Made by a program: the position numbers and the translations under genes. Under the pieces are notes generated by a model that was not told where the DNA came from, did not search any database, and saw only the letters and a program-made list of their open reading frames with translations. Shown here piece after piece: positions 8,069-15,070 of a DNA stretch of 64,000 nt (the stretch's first letter is position 1; each line of letters begins with the position of its first letter). Origin of the DNA: Eubacteriaceae bacterium (GTDB lineage Bacteria > Bacillota > Clostridia > Lachnospirales > Lachnospiraceae); assembly GCA_910574915.1 (NCBI GenBank), contig CAJTCR010000011.1, positions 1 through 64,000 of the forward strand, read 5' to 3'.

Positions 8069-8291
8069 AGGAGAGGGGATTGGCACACTCTGGCTGCGTC
8101 AGTTCCAGAATATTAAGAATCCCTAGGCATTCTGCTGCTACGTTGTGGCTGCGTCCGGTCGCGGCACCTAGTTCGCTGCCTGTCGCAGCTAAAGGTGCCG
8201 CTTGGCTGCGCCCCTGGTTGTTTTGCAGAATGCCAAGGGATTCTAAATATTCTTCCAAAGCCGCAGCCAGAGTGTGCCAATCTCCTCTCCT
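8069..8291. repeat. About 220-bp long-hairpin palindromic element
   Basis: The outer arms 8069-8098 and 8262-8291 pair over 30 positions with one G-T wobble. Pairing continues imperfectly through 8099-8135 with 8225-8261, giving an arm of about 67 bp. A further inner stem, GCGGCACCT (8161-8169) with AGGTGCCGC (8193-8201), caps it. The ends carry AGGAAGGGACGCT on the left and a tail whose reverse complement reads AAGAACAGCCAGGAGAGGAG. Both end sequences recur at 14848-14940, so this is a member of a dispersed repeat family. It starts 36 bp after the ABC operon and could also act as an RNA structure there. Confidence 0.8.
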
Positions 8292-8484
8292 GGCTGTTCT
8301 TCGTATGTGTTATGAAAACAAGTTCAAAGTGGTTATCTGATGCCTGAAGCATTGCCAGTAGAAAAAGGATTTAATTAATTAAATTAAAAATGTATAATAC
8401 AGAAAGAGTGCTGCATATCAAACTATCAAATCATCTAATGAAATATGCAATGAAACATGCAACCAAAACAACGATACATATGGA

Positions 8485-8533
8485 GCTTGTTTACGTAACA
8501 TTTCCAAAGAACAGCCGGGAGAGGAAATGTTAC
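8485..8533 (+). repeat. Short copy of the GGGAGAGG palindromic repeat
   Basis: The text CTTGTTTACGTAACATTTCC followed by AAAGAACAGCCGGGAGAGG matches the left end of the copy at 14848. It folds as GTAACATTTCC (8495-8505) with GGAAATGTTAC (8523-8533). The long central palindrome of the 8069 copy is missing. Confidence 0.65.
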
Positions 8534-8565
8534 CAAAACAATCCAATTCAAACACGCTCCAATAA

Positions 8566-8754
8566 AAAGGACAGCAGGCATTCACTCCCGCTGTCCGCAT
8601 CTTTGTATGGGGTTGGACATACAATTCCAAGCCATTTGTCCCAAAAGTGCTTACACAGCAGGTGTCCATTCCGGTTTATAAAAACCTTGGAATGCAGTCG
8701 GTTAGAACGAATCTGGCACTGGATTTTCAGTCGGTAGAAACAGACTGGTTATAG
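8566..8754 (+). pseudogene. Possible C-terminal remnant of an unrecognised protein
   Basis: An open frame of 62 codons has no start codon or RBS, and an in-frame TAA lies just before it. It reads like protein (RIFVWGWTYNSKPFVPKVLT, then PVYKNLGMQSVRTNLALDFQ) and ends at TAG 8752. I do not recognise the family. It may be the tail of a gene lost by deletion when repeats inserted, or it may be chance. Confidence 0.2.
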
Positions 8755-8760
8755 AGTTTA

Positions 8761-10134
8761 TTATTTTGTTTTCGTAATTGCACCGGATGCGCTGCAATAA
8801 TATTTTTTGCCGCCAACCGTGATCCATGTTTTTACTGCAAGAGCACCGCTTTTTTTCGCGTAATACTGGATGCCGTCTACTTTAAACAGCTTGTTTGTAA
8901 TAAGCTCTCCTTTTGCATTGGAATATACTTTGCTGCCTTTTGCGGTTTTGCTGAATGTGTTTTTTGCAATGGCACCGCTTTTCTTTGCAAAATATTTTTT
9001 GCCGTCTACCGTAAAGGTCGTATTGACCGCAAGCGTTCCGTCTGCTTTTGCATAGACGGTGTTGCCGTGAGCGGTCGTACAGAAAGCGGATTTCAAAAGA
9101 GCGCCGCTTTTTTTCGCGAAATATTTTTTGCCGTCTACGGTAATTGTCTTATTCACGGCAAGGGTTCCGTCTTCATATGCGTAGACCGTGTTGCCGTGGG
9201 CGGTTGTACAGAAAGCGGATTTTGCAAGAGCGCCGCTTTTTTTCGCGAAATATTTTTTGCCGTCTACGGTGATCGTCTTATTCACGGCAAGGGTTCCGTC
9301 TTCATATGCGTAGACCGTATTGCCGTGGGTGGTTGTACAGAATTCATTTTTTGCAACCGTGCCGTCAGCTTTTGCGAAATATTTCTTGCCGCCAAGCGTA
9401 ACGGTTTTGTTTGCTGCGATTACACCGTCTGCAAGCGTGCAGTACATCGTGCCGTCAGAAGTGGTTACAACGGTATCTGTGATTTTTTTGCCTGCATGGT
9501 CAGCGACATATTTAGTGCCGTCGGCTGTCTGTACAATGGTATTTTTCACAATTTCGCCTGCTTCATTGACAAATATGCCGTCCGCGTTTAATGTAACGCC
9601 TGTCACAACGGTATTGCTGATCGATGGGCTGCCGTCTCCCGGATTGCCGGAGCCTGCCGCGGTTACGGTAATATTGCAGGTTGCGGTTATGTCCTGGTTG
9701 GCTGCAAGGACTGCTTTGATTACAGCATTTCCTTCTTTTACAGCCGTGGCAACGCCGTTTTCTACTTTTGCGACAGTTTCATCGCTGCTGCTCCAGATCA
9801 GTGCGCCTGCGGAGATCGCTCCAGAGGTCGTGATTGATCCAGAAGTCGTCGTCTGCGGGAGAACGGTCTGCGGTACAACCGTCTGCAATACGGCTGTTAC
9901 CGAAAGGGTGCTCGTTTCCCCTTCTTTTAGTGTCAGTTCTGGTTTATCAAAATGAATTTCTTTTATTTCCGGTTTCTGCGTGCTGTCGCCTTCCCCCTCA
10001 GAAGGCTTTGTTTCTTCTGCATGGACAACCTGTGCCTGGAAAAGCGGAGTGCCTGTAGATGCACTGCTGCTTAATACTGCACTTAACATAGTGATTGACA
10101 AAAGCTTTGAAACAGTCAGATTTCTCTTTTTCAT
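8761..10134 (-). CDS. Secreted surface protein with Ig-like domain and cell-wall-binding-type repeats
   Basis: 457 residues. A signal peptide spans roughly residues 1-40, with KLLSITMLSAVLSSSAS as its core. A bacterial Ig-like (BIG2-type) domain covers about 60-165, with TLKEGETSTLSVTAV and WSSSDETVAKVENGVATAV, and is interrupted by a T/Q/S-rich loop. The rest is repeats of about 20-45 residues built on DGKKYFAKKSGAL and TVYAYEDGTLAVNKT, resembling choline/cell-wall-binding repeats. Two 44-residue units near 9067-9310 are almost identical in DNA, a sign of recent duplication. No LPXTG anchor is present, so attachment would be non-covalent through the repeats. ATG at 10134 follows AAAGGAGA. 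It has its own promoter upstream (10236-10264). The role is probably surface binding; the ligand is unknown. Confidence 0.85.
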   Translation of the reverse strand: MKKRNLTVSKLLSITMLSAVLSSSASTGTPLFQAQVVHAEETKPSEGEGDSTQKPEIKEIHFDKPELTLKEGETSTLSVTAVLQTVVPQTVLPQTTTSGSITTSGAISAGALIWSSSDETVAKVENGVATAVKEGNAVIKAVLAANQDITATCNITVTAAGSGNPGDGSPSISNTVVTGVTLNADGIFVNEAGEIVKNTIVQTADGTKYVADHAGKKITDTVVTTSDGTMYCTLADGVIAANKTVTLGGKKYFAKADGTVAKNEFCTTTHGNTVYAYEDGTLAVNKTITVDGKKYFAKKSGALAKSAFCTTAHGNTVYAYEDGTLAVNKTITVDGKKYFAKKSGALLKSAFCTTAHGNTVYAKADGTLAVNTTFTVDGKKYFAKKSGAIAKNTFSKTAKGSKVYSNAKGELITNKLFKVDGIQYYAKKSGALAVKTWITVGGKKYYCSASGAITKTK

Positions 10135-10235
10135 TACATTCTCCTTTTGCGCATTCGCATCAAAATTAATTAAATTTGAATGATCGTACGCATGAAATAA
10201 ATGTTTCTTGTGTCTGTATCAATCATTCTGGGAGC

Positions 10236-10264
10236 ATTGTAGCACGGCCTTTTGCATGAATCAA
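10236..10264 (-). promoter_or_regulatory. Sigma-A type promoter for the surface protein gene
   Basis: On the minus strand TTGATT (10259-10264), a 17-nt spacer and TACAAT (10236-10241) precede a leader of about 95 nt. Confidence 0.6.
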
Positions 10265-10360
10265 TTATGAATGATTGCCAGCCTTGTATAATTATAACAG
10301 GGGAGGAATGTCCAGGGGGGAGGGGGTATCTGGTTGCAGAGAAAGGCATATCGATTTGCG

Positions 10361-10389
10361 TTGTATTTCGCGGTGGATTGCGCTATAAT
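10361..10389 (+). promoter_or_regulatory. Sigma-A type promoter for the methyltransferase gene
   Basis: TTGTAT (10361-10366), a 17-nt spacer and a perfect TATAAT (10384-10389) lie about 40 nt upstream of the ATG at 10438. Confidence 0.65.
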
Positions 10390-10437
10390 CAAAACATGCG
10401 GATTGCCAGCATAAATACAAAAGATGGAGGAATACAA

Positions 10438-11016
10438 ATGTTTCAATTTTTTATGCAGTTTTTAAAACATCCAAAAACAATCGGCGCGGTTGCGCCAAGC
10501 GGAAGGGCGTTAGCGGAAAAGATGATGGAGCCGGTGAGCTTTGCGCGTGCAAGGTGTATCGTTGAGTACGGGCCGGGGACGGGTTCTTTTACCAGAGAGC
10601 TGCTAAGGCGCAGGAGGGCGCACACCACCTTGCTTATCATCGAACAAAATGAGGTGTTTTATCAAAAGCTTAGAAAGGAACTAGAAGGGGAGCAGGACGT
10701 GTATGTCATTCATGGCAGTGCAGAGCAGGTGAATGCGTATCTGCCGGCATATGGATTTGAAACAGCGGATTATATTTTATCCGGGCTTCCGTTTACATCG
10801 CTTCCAAAAGCAGTGTCCGAACGGATTTTAGAGGCAACGCAAAAAGCGCTTGGGGAAAAAGGCAGGTTTATTACGTTCCAGTATAGTTTGGCAAAGCAGT
10901 CTTTTTTTCAAGAGTATTTTACGTTTACGGGACGCCTGCTGGAGTTTAAAAATATTCCGCCTGCATATGTGATGGTTATGAAAAATAAAACAGGGGTGTT
11001 TTCAAAAAAGAAGTAA
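10438..11016 (+). CDS. Class I SAM-dependent methyltransferase, phospholipid N-methyltransferase-like
   Basis: 192 residues from ATG 10438, which follows GGAGGAA; longer in-frame extension upstream runs through the promoter and is rejected. The N-terminus FMQFLKHPKTIGAVAPSGRA and SAM motif I VEYGPGTGSFTRELL place it in the COG3963 group, which contains phospholipid N-methyltransferases and some rRNA dimethylase relatives. Motif YILSGLPFTSLP follows near residue 110. In bacteria, members methylate phosphatidylethanolamine or are of unknown substrate. It is monocistronic between two minus-strand genes. The fold is clear; the substrate is not. Confidence 0.85.
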   Translation: MFQFFMQFLKHPKTIGAVAPSGRALAEKMMEPVSFARARCIVEYGPGTGSFTRELLRRRRAHTTLLIIEQNEVFYQKLRKELEGEQDVYVIHGSAEQVNAYLPAYGFETADYILSGLPFTSLPKAVSERILEATQKALGEKGRFITFQYSLAKQSFFQEYFTFTGRLLEFKNIPPAYVMVMKNKTGVFSKKK

Positions 11017-11065
11017 CATGAAACATAGAAGACAGGATAAGAGAAAGGCTTGCATCGGATTTTGG

Positions 11066-11245
11066 TTAAGGTGTGACTGGTGTTTCCAATTTACGCTCGG
11101 TTTTTTTCTTTTTCCTGTCAATGATTTCTAATAATCTTTGTTTTTCTGGGCTGTCTGGAAGCAATAAAGCGATTTCTTGGATATCTTCGAAATCTTCGAT
11201 AAAGTCCAGCAGCATTCCATCGTATTGTTTATCACTCATTTCCAT
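11066..11245 (-). CDS. Small acidic/basic protein of unknown function (59 residues)
   Basis: ATG at 11245 is preceded on the minus strand by AGAAGGAAC. The product has an acidic first half (DKQYDGMLLDFIEDFEDIQE) and a strongly basic KKKKTERK stretch near the end, with TAA at 11066. It is probably helical and soluble with no membrane segment. I do not recognise a family. An internal ATG at 11239 is an alternative start. A good ribosome binding site and protein-like composition support a real gene, but no context points to a role. Confidence 0.55.
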   Translation of the reverse strand: MEMSDKQYDGMLLDFIEDFEDIQEIALLLPDSPEKQRLLEIIDRKKKKTERKLETPVTP

Positions 11246-11407
11246 AGGGTTCCTTCTTTCTATCTTGCAAGCCTGTTATAATTATACCAATTATGAAGGT
11301 GTCTGTACAGTATCATTTTAAAGGAATCGTTACAGATACATTCAAGAGTTGACAAATCACAGGAAGCAAATTAGAATGAAAATAAAAAATTTGAAAAGGA
11401 TAAAACA

Positions 11408-12202
11408 ATGAGTACGTATGTAATCAGTGATATCCACGGCTGTTATGAGCAGTTTCTTTTGCTCCTTGAAAAGATCCGCTTTGGAGCGGATGACCAGTTG
11501 ATTTTGGCGGGAGACGCGATTGACCGTGGCACAGGCAGTTTTGAAATGCTTAAATGGATGGAAAGCTGCCCGGACAATGTCTTGCTGCTGCGCGGCAACC
11601 ACGAAGAGGAATTTGCGGCGTATACCGATTTGATGCTCTGGTTTGACAAAAAGCAGGCGCTTGGAACAGATAAGTTGTCCAACCGGGATACAAAAGTATT
11701 GTACGGGACGCTGCAATACTATTTTCGTAAAAATAAATTGCGATTTTATTTTGATGCTTATAGGACGATGTTAAAGCTGCTGGAGCAGGAGGATGCGGCG
11801 CTGGACGATTTTTGCAGATGGTCTGCTATGATCCGGCGGATGCCGTACTTTGCCCAGTGCAGCATCCAGGATAAAACGTGTATCGTTGTGCACGCAGGTT
11901 ATGCGGAGCGCTTAGAAGAAGTGCAAAGCGGGTTTTCGCGTCTGGAGGACTTTTATCTGTATGCAAGGCAGGAAAGCATTCAAATGGGCGGCAAGCAGCA
12001 TGCGGTCATTGTTGCCGGGCATACGCCTACGATTGCTGAGGGCGCTTTTTCCTATAACTATGGAAATATTTTTCGCTATTACGACACGCAAAAGGACTGT
12101 GTTTTTTATGATATTGACTGCGGCTGTTCCTTTCGGAACAGGGCACCGGAAGCAAAGCTTGCCTGTATCCGTCTGGAGGACGAGCAGTTTTTTTACGTAT
12201 AA
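11408..12202 (+). CDS. Metallophosphoesterase (PrpA/ApaH-like protein phosphatase)
   Basis: 264 residues of the calcineurin-like phosphoesterase family. The metal-binding motifs are in order: SDIHGCYEQF near residue 8, AGDAIDRG near 36 and LRGNHEEEF near 64, then VVHAGYA and VAGHTPT towards the C-terminus. This set matches small Ser/Thr protein phosphatases of the PrpA type and diadenosine tetraphosphatases. Which substrate applies cannot be told. Start ATG 11408 has a GAAAAGGATAAAACA sequence upstream. It is convergent with the sensor kinase gene, with an 8-bp gap. Confidence 0.9.
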   Translation: MSTYVISDIHGCYEQFLLLLEKIRFGADDQLILAGDAIDRGTGSFEMLKWMESCPDNVLLLRGNHEEEFAAYTDLMLWFDKKQALGTDKLSNRDTKVLYGTLQYYFRKNKLRFYFDAYRTMLKLLEQEDAALDDFCRWSAMIRRMPYFAQCSIQDKTCIVVHAGYAERLEEVQSGFSRLEDFYLYARQESIQMGGKQHAVIVAGHTPTIAEGAFSYNYGNIFRYYDTQKDCVFYDIDCGCSFRNRAPEAKLACIRLEDEQFFYV

Positions 12203-12210
12203 GGCGGATT

Positions 12211-13479
12211 TCACCCAGGGAGCCTTACGGTAAATACTGTCCCGCCGCCTGGGGCATCCTGGACATCGATGCCTGCCTGGTGCGCGTCCGCGATTTCCTT
12301 TGCAATGCTAAGCCCAAGCCCCAGATGTTCCTGCCTGCTGCGGGAAGCATCTGCGCGGTAAAACCGTTCAAAGATATGCGCCTTTGCTCCGTTTGAAATG
12401 CCGATCCCGTGGTCGGCGACGCGAAAGATAAAGGTTCCGTTTTCATATGCCAGCGATAATTTAATAAAGCCGCCCGGATTTTGATAGCTGATGGCATTGG
12501 ATATTAGAATGCCAAGCAGTTGGGCGATGCGTTCCCCGTCGCACAGACAAGTTGGAAACAGATCCTGCGCAAGCTCGATGTGCATGGAAATCTGCTTTTT
12601 GCCTGCCAACGGGCAAAAATGCTCATAAGCGTCTAAAAGTACGGTATCCAGTTCGGTTTCCTGTATGCACATGTGCAGTGTATGGCTGTCTGCGCGGGAA
12701 AGCGTCAGCAGGTCTGTCACAAGCCGGGACATCCTGCGGCTTTCCTTTTCGATGGCAGTAAGGAAACGAGGCTGTTCACCGCAGGGGGCGTTCCTGACAG
12801 CGGATGCGCACGACTGGATTACGCTCAGCGGCGTGCGAAGCTCATGAGACGCCGCTGCGATAAATGCCGCCTGTGCTTCCTGTGATTTTTGAATCGGAGA
12901 CAACAGTCGTTTGGTATAGTGCCAGGAAAAGAAAAACAGCAGTATGATGCCGGCTGCGTTAAGGAGCAAAAAGCAGCCGCGCGATAATTTGATCTGGCGG
13001 GTCACCGTTTCAGGCGTATGTAAAATCAGTGCTGTCAGGTTTCCGTTGGCTTGTATAGACGCAGCGCAAATATAATAGAGCTCTTTCTGGCTGGAAACAT
13101 AGGTAAATTCCTTGTGTGCACAAAGATCACGGCGCAAAGAAGCCACAGGCTCAAGCTGTGCCGCTTGAAAAAGAAGCTGCTGCTCCTGCCTGGACAAGGC
13201 GGTTTGCGTGTAGGAAAGCAGGATGCCCTGATCGTAGATTGCAGGCAGATATTTGCCGTTATCACTGATTTTTGCGAGCCATTCATAAGAAATGACGTCC
13301 TGCTGTTCCAGATATGAGACGATCGTATCCATTTCCCTGGAAAAATTCAGGAAGCTGTTTTCATACAGCGCTTTTTCAGATAAGGACAAAAAGGCGGCGG
13401 ACATCAGGACAAGGATCAGTGAAGGAATGCTTGTAAATACGAGCGCCAGGCGCCTATGGATTTTTTTATATACAGGCAT
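12211..13479 (-). CDS. Two-component sensor histidine kinase
   Basis: About 422 residues from ATG 13479, overlapping the stop of the response regulator gene (ATG...TAA within 14 nt), with GCGGTG upstream as RBS. Longer in-frame versions would run far into the regulator gene. The first membrane segment is near residues 10-30 and the second near 175-195, with an extracytoplasmic sensor region between them. The HisKA box AAASHELRTPLSVIQ holds the phospho-accepting His. The ATPase domain follows, with N-box NAISYQNP, G1 VADHGIGIS and G2 HLGLGLSIAKEI. It pairs with the OmpR-type regulator upstream. The signal is unknown; neighbours give no firm hint. Confidence 0.92.
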   Translation of the reverse strand: MPVYKKIHRRLALVFTSIPSLILVLMSAAFLSLSEKALYENSFLNFSREMDTIVSYLEQQDVISYEWLAKISDNGKYLPAIYDQGILLSYTQTALSRQEQQLLFQAAQLEPVASLRRDLCAHKEFTYVSSQKELYYICAASIQANGNLTALILHTPETVTRQIKLSRGCFLLLNAAGIILLFFFSWHYTKRLLSPIQKSQEAQAAFIAAASHELRTPLSVIQSCASAVRNAPCGEQPRFLTAIEKESRRMSRLVTDLLTLSRADSHTLHMCIQETELDTVLLDAYEHFCPLAGKKQISMHIELAQDLFPTCLCDGERIAQLLGILISNAISYQNPGGFIKLSLAYENGTFIFRVADHGIGISNGAKAHIFERFYRADASRSRQEHLGLGLSIAKEIADAHQAGIDVQDAPGGGTVFTVRLPG

Positions 13480-14182
13480 TTTTATACACCGCATTTTTTT
13501 CTGCCGGGCAAGAATCGTCCAGACGGTATCCGATGCCGCGGATAGTCTGGATACTGACGCCCGATCCGACATTTCTTAAACGCCGCCTTAAAAAATAGAT
13601 ATAATTGTCCAGATTTCCGTCTTCCACCTCTGCGTCCGCGCCCCAGACCTTAGAAAGCAGCGTAGTGCGCGGCAGTACCTGCCTTTGGTTCGACAGGAAA
13701 ACGCCAAGCAGCGCTCCTTCTTTTTTAGACAAGGTACAGTGTCCCGTTTTGCCAGTTAAAATATATCCTTCTGTGTCATACGTAAGATCCCCAAAAGAAA
13801 GCACCTGCTTTTGCTGCCACTTTCTCGGACGGCGGCTGATGCAGCGCATTCGTGCGGTAAGCTCTTCAAACGCAAACGGTTTTACAAGATAATCGTCCGC
13901 ACCGTCTTCTAAGCCTTGTACTTTATCTTCGAGTTCCCCTAAAGCAGTTAAAAAAATAACAGGCGTTGCATTTTGCCTTGCACGCAGCTTTTTCAAAATT
14001 GTCCTGCCGTCTACATGTGGCAGCAGGCAGTCGAGCAGAATAATATCATAAATATTTTGGTCAATGTAATAAAAGGCATCTGCGCCGTCCATACACAGAT
14101 CCAACGCATAGCCTGCGGTTTTAAGCTGGCAGGCAAGAGAGAAGCAGAGCTGTTCGTTGTCTTCGATTAGTAATATTCGCAT
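13466..14182 (-). CDS. OmpR/PhoB family response regulator
   Basis: 238 residues. ATG at 14182 (MRILLIEDNEQL) follows AGGAGGTT on the minus strand. The receiver domain (1-115) has the acidic pair ED near residues 7-8, the phospho-acceptor Asp in IILLDCLLPHVDG, and Lys in DYLVKPF. The winged-helix DNA-binding domain (about 130-222) ends with LDNYIYFLRRRL and TIRGIGYRL, as in OmpR. It is the first gene of the pair and is translationally coupled to the kinase. It is divergent from the XRE-type remnant at 14263 across an 80-bp spacer that should contain both promoters. Confidence 0.94.
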   Translation of the reverse strand: MRILLIEDNEQLCFSLACQLKTAGYALDLCMDGADAFYYIDQNIYDIILLDCLLPHVDGRTILKKLRARQNATPVIFLTALGELEDKVQGLEDGADDYLVKPFAFEELTARMRCISRRPRKWQQKQVLSFGDLTYDTEGYILTGKTGHCTLSKKEGALLGVFLSNQRQVLPRTTLLSKVWGADAEVEDGNLDNYIYFLRRRLRNVGSGVSIQTIRGIGYRLDDSCPAEKNAVYKNACI

Positions 14183-14262
14183 AAGAACCTCCTGTTTTTT
14201 GTATTGGCTGTGAAAAGATTGTAGCAGGGAAATCACACAAAATGGCATCAGTGTCATAGAAA

Positions 14263-14611
14263 ATGAATCAACTTTTGGTAGGTAAATTTATCAATCAAAA
14301 GAGGAAAGGAAAAAATTTAACGCAAGAGCAGTTAGCGGAAAAAATCGGTGTTTCAAATAAAACAATTTCAAAGTGGGAAACGGGAAAATGTATGCCCGAC
14401 TACTCTGTAATTGAAAGCCAAAAAGAAATTGATTATAGGATTTATTTTACTTGTCATGGGCGGTGTTATGCTGGCTCTTTCGCAGATTTGCGGGGGAACA
14501 GATATTCAGGATTTTCTTTCAGGTGTTATGTTAGGGTTATCTATTGGCGAAGTTTTGGCAGGTTTTTTCCTTCTCGCTTATTATTTAGCTTATAAAAACA
14601 AAAGGAAGTGA
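14263..14611 (+). pseudogene. XRE-type HTH regulator with membrane tail, broken by internal deletion/frameshift
   Basis: The frame from ATG 14263 gives a complete HTH: FINQKRKGKNLTQEQLAEKI then GVSNKTISKWETGKCMPDYS. It then shifts to nonsense. A second frame from about 14411 gives KKLIIGFILLVMGGVMLALS and continues with GLSIGEVLAGFFLLAYYLAY, two membrane helices, stopping at 14611. In Clostridia a single protein often has this order: XRE HTH, a short linker with ELEKQKK, then a two-helix tail. The linker is missing here, so a deletion joined the halves out of frame. It could instead be two small genes, with TTG 14411 as a start, but no RBS supports that. The HTH part may still be made. Confidence 0.6.
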
Positions 14612-14622
14612 GGTGACTATAT

Positions 14623-14790
14623 ATGCGTTCAAAACGAATTATGTCTATGATTGGAATCATATTTTCAACAATAGGGCTTATCTGCATTTCTGTTTGCATG
14701 TTCCAACAAGGCAACAAAGCATTGTTGGCATTTGGCTTAATGTGTAATTCTATTGCTTTTTTGCTCTACTGTATAAACAGAAAAAAATAA
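14623..14790 (+). CDS. Small two-helix membrane protein (55 residues)
   Basis: ATG at 14623 is preceded by AAGGAAGTGAGGTGAC, a strong ribosome binding region, 12 bp after the XRE-type remnant. The product has two hydrophobic segments: ISMIGIIFSTIGLICISVCM-like near residues 6-26, and LLAFGLMCNSIAFLLYCI near 33-51. It ends NRKK. I do not recognise a family beyond small membrane proteins found next to such HTH regulators. It probably formed one transcription unit with the regulator. Confidence 0.55.
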   Translation: MRSKRIMSMIGIIFSTIGLICISVCMFQQGNKALLAFGLMCNSIAFLLYCINRKK

Positions 14791-14847
14791 GGTGATAGTC
14801 CGAATGAGCGAGTTCATAGCTGCCACCGGGAATGATTAAAAGAGGGC

Positions 14848-14940
14848 ACTTGTTTTCGTAACATTTACAAAGAACAGCCGGGAGAGGGGAACGGACGCCG
14901 CCAGGGCGTGCCGATCCCCTCTCCCAGCGTCCCTTCCTGA
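14848..14940 (+). repeat. Palindromic repeat, compact copy with both ends
   Basis: It begins CTTGTTTTCGTAACATTTAC and AAAGAACAGCC, as at 8485 and, inverted, at 8292-8322. It ends AGCGTCCCTTCCTGA, the inverse of the 8058 end. The core GGGAGAGGGGA (14880-14890) pairs with TCCCCTCTCCC (14915-14925) around a GC-rich inner stem. This copy shows the likely full ends of the element. The rest of the 14791-15070 gap shows only AT-rich sequence upstream of the lipoprotein gene. Confidence 0.7.
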
Positions 14941-15070
14941 AAAATTCAACAAACCAATTCAAACTTCATTTATTCGCTCAAATATTAGAGGTTCATTAGA
15001 GATTCCCATGCTATTATTTTTTTGTCAGCAATACAACAAAACAAAAACGCCTGACAGAAAGGGGATACTT

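Larger units (their letters stand above)
8292..8760. other. Intergenic stretch with repeat fragments and no clear gene
   Basis: It contains the end tail of the long palindrome (to about 8322), a second repeat fragment at 8485-8533 and a small hairpin GGACAGC...GCTGTCC at 8569-8598. An open frame without a recognisable start at 8566-8754 is listed separately. Nothing else is supported. Confidence 0.5.

Noticed and set aside
8080-8352. Open frames on both strands inside the long palindrome
   Set aside because: They arise from the inverted repeat itself, have no RBS and no recognisable product.
9067-9360. Possible CRISPR-like or satellite repeat
   Set aside because: The units are long, adjacent and in frame, encoding protein repeats with no spacers.
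9067-9955. Plus-strand open frames of 174 and 211 codons opposite the surface protein
   Set aside because: They are mirror frames of a repetitive gene. They lack RBS and protein-like composition.
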